This document shows positions 61,536-64,000 of a DNA stretch of 64,000 nt, one piece after another. The notes below the pieces were generated by a model. That model was not told where the DNA came from. It was given only the letters and a program-made list of their open reading frames with translations, and made no database searches. This stretch comes from Chryseobacterium oryzae (GTDB lineage Bacteria > Bacteroidota > Bacteroidia > Flavobacteriales > Weeksellaceae). Position 1 is the stretch's first letter. Each line of letters begins with the position of its first letter. Location: NCBI RefSeq assembly GCF_022811665.1, contig NZ_CP094529.1, positions 744,001 through 808,000 of the forward strand. The letters run 5' to 3'. The position numbers and the translations under genes are program-made.

Positions 61536-63866
61536 ATGAAGAAAAAACTATTAGTTCTGGGTGCAGTACTGGTCTTTTCGGCTATGGGATTTGCCCAGCA
61601 AAACCAGTGGGGAAAACTTGGCACTGCTCCTATTGGTGAAATTCGTGAGAGTAATGCAAAAGTTAGCAATTATTCTCTATTTACTTTAAATGTAAGTGAA
61701 CTTCAGAATAAACTGAAAGATGCTTCAGACAGAGACTATAAGGCTTACAGAAAAGGTATTACACTTAATTTTCCAAATACTTCAGGAACATTTGATGCTT
61801 ATGAAGTATACGAATCGTCTACAATGCATCCCGATTTGCAGAACAGATATTCTGATATTAAATCTTATATAGGTTTTAAGAAAGGAGATAAGTCTGCAAC
61901 ATTAAGATTTACATTAGATCCGTATTTCGGGTTTAATGGAATGGTTGCGGGTAATGACGGTATTTATTATATAGATTCTTATACTGAAGATAATCATGTG
62001 TACAGAATTTATAACAGAAAAGATGCATCATCCACAATTCCTTTCGAATGTCTTTTTAAAGGAGACAGCGATATGAATGACGTTGCATCTGTTGCTCAGA
62101 AAACCGTAATAGATGGCTTAAAGAGAAAGTACAGATTGTCTATTTCTACCACAGTAGAATATACTGCTTATATTGCAGGACAGGCTGGAGTAGGATCTGG
62201 TACTGTTGCTCAGAAAAAAGCGGCTGTTTTAGCAGCAGTCAATTTGGCAGTTGCCAGACTTAATGAGGTGTATGAGAGAGATATGTCTATCAGATTACAG
62301 CTTATTGCTAATACCGATGCATTATTTTTTATCAGCAGCGATACTTTTGATCAGTTCGATGCATCACAGATGCTGAATGAAAACGTTACAGTTACAAACT
62401 CTGTAATTGGTGCGGCTAACTACGATATAGGTCACCTGTTTTTCAAAGTAGATAATGCAAACGATAATAATGGTTTAGCAGCAACACCTTCTGTTTGTGG
62501 TACTTATAAGGCTGGTGGTGTAACCGGATGTGTAGTTCCTGTTGGAGATCCTTTCGTAATCGATTTTGTAGCTCATGAAATGGGGCATCAGTTTGGAGCG
62601 ATGCACACTCAGAATAATGCTTGTAACAGAAATGTTCCTACTACGGTAGAGCCGGGAAGTGCAAGTACGATAATGGGATATGCAGGTATCTGTCCGCCCA
62701 ATGTTCAGCAGAATAGTGATGCGTATTTTCATTCGGTAAGTATTAATCAAATGTATAATGCTTTCACTTCTGGAGGAACTTCTCAGTGTGCTGACAAAAC
62801 TCCAATTGCTAATTCAGAACCAATTGTAAATGCGGGTTTAGACAGAAGTATTCCGAAAAGTACACCTTTCATGCTTACTGCAACGGCTACGGATGCAGAC
62901 AATGATCCACTTACTTATGATTGGGAGCAAATAGATGCAGGAGTTGCACCTATGCCTCCGGTGGGTACGAGTACTGTGGGACCTCTTTTCAGATCTCTTA
63001 TGCCTACCTCATCACCATCAAGATATTTTCCGAAATTGGCAACAATTGTAAATCCTGCTAATGCTTCAATTTGGGAGGTACTTCCGTCAGCAGCGAGAAA
63101 TCTTAATTTTTCTGTTTTGGTGAGAGATAATAATCCTTTGGGAGGACAAACGGGTAGAGATGATATTAAACTTACTGTGGTAAGTTCTGCAGGACCTTTT
63201 ACGGTAACTTCTCAAAACACTCCTGGAGTAGTTTGGAATGAAGGACAATCCCAAACTGTTACCTGGGATGTTGCCAATACTACTGCGGCACCTGTTAGTA
63301 CACCAAATGTTTCAATTTTATTGTCTACAGATGGTGGAGTTACCTTCCCTTTTGTATTGGTTGCCAGTACACCAAACGACGGAACTCATACTTTTACAGT
63401 ACCCGGAAATTTGGGAACAAGTTCTAATTCAAGAATCATGGTGAAAGCAGTAGATAATGTTTTCTTAAATGTTAACTCACAAAACTTTACTGTAAATTCT
63501 TCAGCAGTAGTAATTCCACCAGTAAATCCAGGAAACCCAAGTAATCCAGGAACTCCAGGAAATCCTGGGACAACACCATCTGTGTTCTTCGAAGGTATGA
63601 TGATTTATCCTGTACCATCTTACGATGGATATGTGTATATCAAATTAGATTTCCCAAGATTAAACCCACTTCGCCCTTATGCATTTAATTATACAATTTA
63701 TGCAATGGATGGTAAATTGGTAATTCCAAAAAGATCAAGATTATTCTTTTCAGATCATTTGGAAAAAATAGATTTAAGACATCTTCCAACGGAGACTTAC
63801 ATGATAGAAGTTGAACTAGAAGGAAATAAGATTGTTAAAAAGCTTGTAATGTTCAATAATAAATAA
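61536..63866 (+). CDS. Secreted reprolysin-type (M12B) metalloprotease with T9SS sorting domain
   Basis: About 776 residues. Signal peptide ends SAMGFAQ; then a propeptide-like part, and the metzincin catalytic domain with zinc motif H347-E-M-G-H351-QFGAM-H357 and Met-turn ASTIMGYAG near residue 380. Two Ig-like or PKD-like beta domains follow (about 420-650), a Pro/Gly/Asn repeat hinge (NPGNPSNPGTPGNPGTTP), and a T9SS type A sorting domain ending KKLVMFNNK. Start chosen at ATG 61536; the frame opens at TTG 61515. Confidence 0.93.
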   Translation: MKKKLLVLGAVLVFSAMGFAQQNQWGKLGTAPIGEIRESNAKVSNYSLFTLNVSELQNKLKDASDRDYKAYRKGITLNFPNTSGTFDAYEVYESSTMHPDLQNRYSDIKSYIGFKKGDKSATLRFTLDPYFGFNGMVAGNDGIYYIDSYTEDNHVYRIYNRKDASSTIPFECLFKGDSDMNDVASVAQKTVIDGLKRKYRLSISTTVEYTAYIAGQAGVGSGTVAQKKAAVLAAVNLAVARLNEVYERDMSIRLQLIANTDALFFISSDTFDQFDASQMLNENVTVTNSVIGAANYDIGHLFFKVDNANDNNGLAATPSVCGTYKAGGVTGCVVPVGDPFVIDFVAHEMGHQFGAMHTQNNACNRNVPTTVEPGSASTIMGYAGICPPNVQQNSDAYFHSVSINQMYNAFTSGGTSQCADKTPIANSEPIVNAGLDRSIPKSTPFMLTATATDADNDPLTYDWEQIDAGVAPMPPVGTSTVGPLFRSLMPTSSPSRYFPKLATIVNPANASIWEVLPSAARNLNFSVLVRDNNPLGGQTGRDDIKLTVVSSAGPFTVTSQNTPGVVWNEGQSQTVTWDVANTTAAPVSTPNVSILLSTDGGVTFPFVLVASTPNDGTHTFTVPGNLGTSSNSRIMVKAVDNVFLNVNSQNFTVNSSAVVIPPVNPGNPSNPGTPGNPGTTPSVFFEGMMIYPVPSYDGYVYIKLDFPRLNPLRPYAFNYTIYAMDGKLVIPKRSRLFFSDHLEKIDLRHLPTETYMIEVELEGNKIVKKLVMFNNK

Positions 63867-63889
63867 TATTTACATCAAGTTTATAATAC

Positions 63890-63924
63890 GAAAAAGGCTA
63901 TCCAAACAGGGTAGCCTTTTTTAT
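63890..63924 (+). terminator. Terminator after the M12B-type protease
   Basis: AAAAAGGCTATCC / GGGTAGCCTTTTTT arms (one G-U). After it, 63925-64000 shows no gene. Confidence 0.8.
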
Positions 63925-64000
63925 GAATAATTCTAAACTTTTGTTCTCTACTGAATTATAAGATTCTTACGAAAGAGTATTGGTATTTGAATTTAAAAAA

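Overview
The window is a chromosomal stretch of an AT-rich member of the Bacteroidota, most likely a flavobacterium of the Chryseobacterium/Weeksellaceae type. The evidence is a set of secreted proteins with type IX secretion (T9SS) C-terminal sorting domains, a TonB-dependent receptor/lipoprotein pair, a GH92 mannosidase, many promoters of the Bacteroidota form TAnnTTTG (some with an upstream TTG about 18-19 bp away), and intergenic hairpin repeats like those I remember from Chryseobacterium genomes. No phage, plasmid, CRISPR array or intact insertion sequence was seen. Most genes are core or housekeeping genes in short operons on both strands.

Layout. 0-9 kb: SAM hydrolase family protein, a 2-oxoacid dehydrogenase E2 subunit, then a beta-helix lipoprotein plus TonB receptor (minus strand) diverging from a PhoB/PhoR-like two-component system, then a pRiA4b ORF-3-like acidic protein. 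9-14.5 kb: GH92 glycosidase, the Fe-S proteins Mrp and Nfu, an alpha/beta hydrolase. 14.6-18.2 kb: an ECF sigma factor with a membrane partner, followed by a secreted M4 protease that carries the same kind of promoter. 18.2-26.5 kb: a fRMsr-like GAF protein, a conserved protein of unknown function, a PhnP-like metallohydrolase, tRNA-Leu(CAA), a thioredoxin-led operon, a second ECF sigma/membrane pair, RNase P RNA, PPK2 and a DUF1573 protein. 26.6-36.7 kb: ValS, DUF4241, PfkB kinase, hydrolases, several unknown envelope proteins, DUF72, and a small XRE-regulator operon with a phased operator.

36.8-40.5 kb holds the ribonucleotide reductase genes nrdA and nrdB, separated by a small monooxygenase-like gene bracketed by repeats. 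40.9-47 kb is a MacB-type exporter operon (ATPase, two permeases, a secreted HExxH protein, a HlyD/MacA adaptor). 47-53 kb: GlyA, RecX, a large glycine-rich T9SS adhesin-like protein and a very short protein with signal peptide, PIDDY motif, membrane helix and lysine cluster. 53-64 kb: a voltage-gated K+ channel with a zinc ribbon, Nif3, a coiled-coil protein, acyl-CoA ligase and acyl-CoA dehydrogenase (fatty-acid oxidation), DUF4349 lipoprotein, and a lipoprotein/secreted M12B-type protease pair.

No single locus is clearly a new defence or mobile system. The best candidates for undescribed biology are the exporter operon with its embedded metallopeptidase, the PIDDY mini-protein, the ECF-sigma/M4 protease regulon, the phased operator in front of the XRE operon, and the repeat-bracketed gene inside the nrd locus. 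All functions are inferred from reading the sequence; no database search was run.
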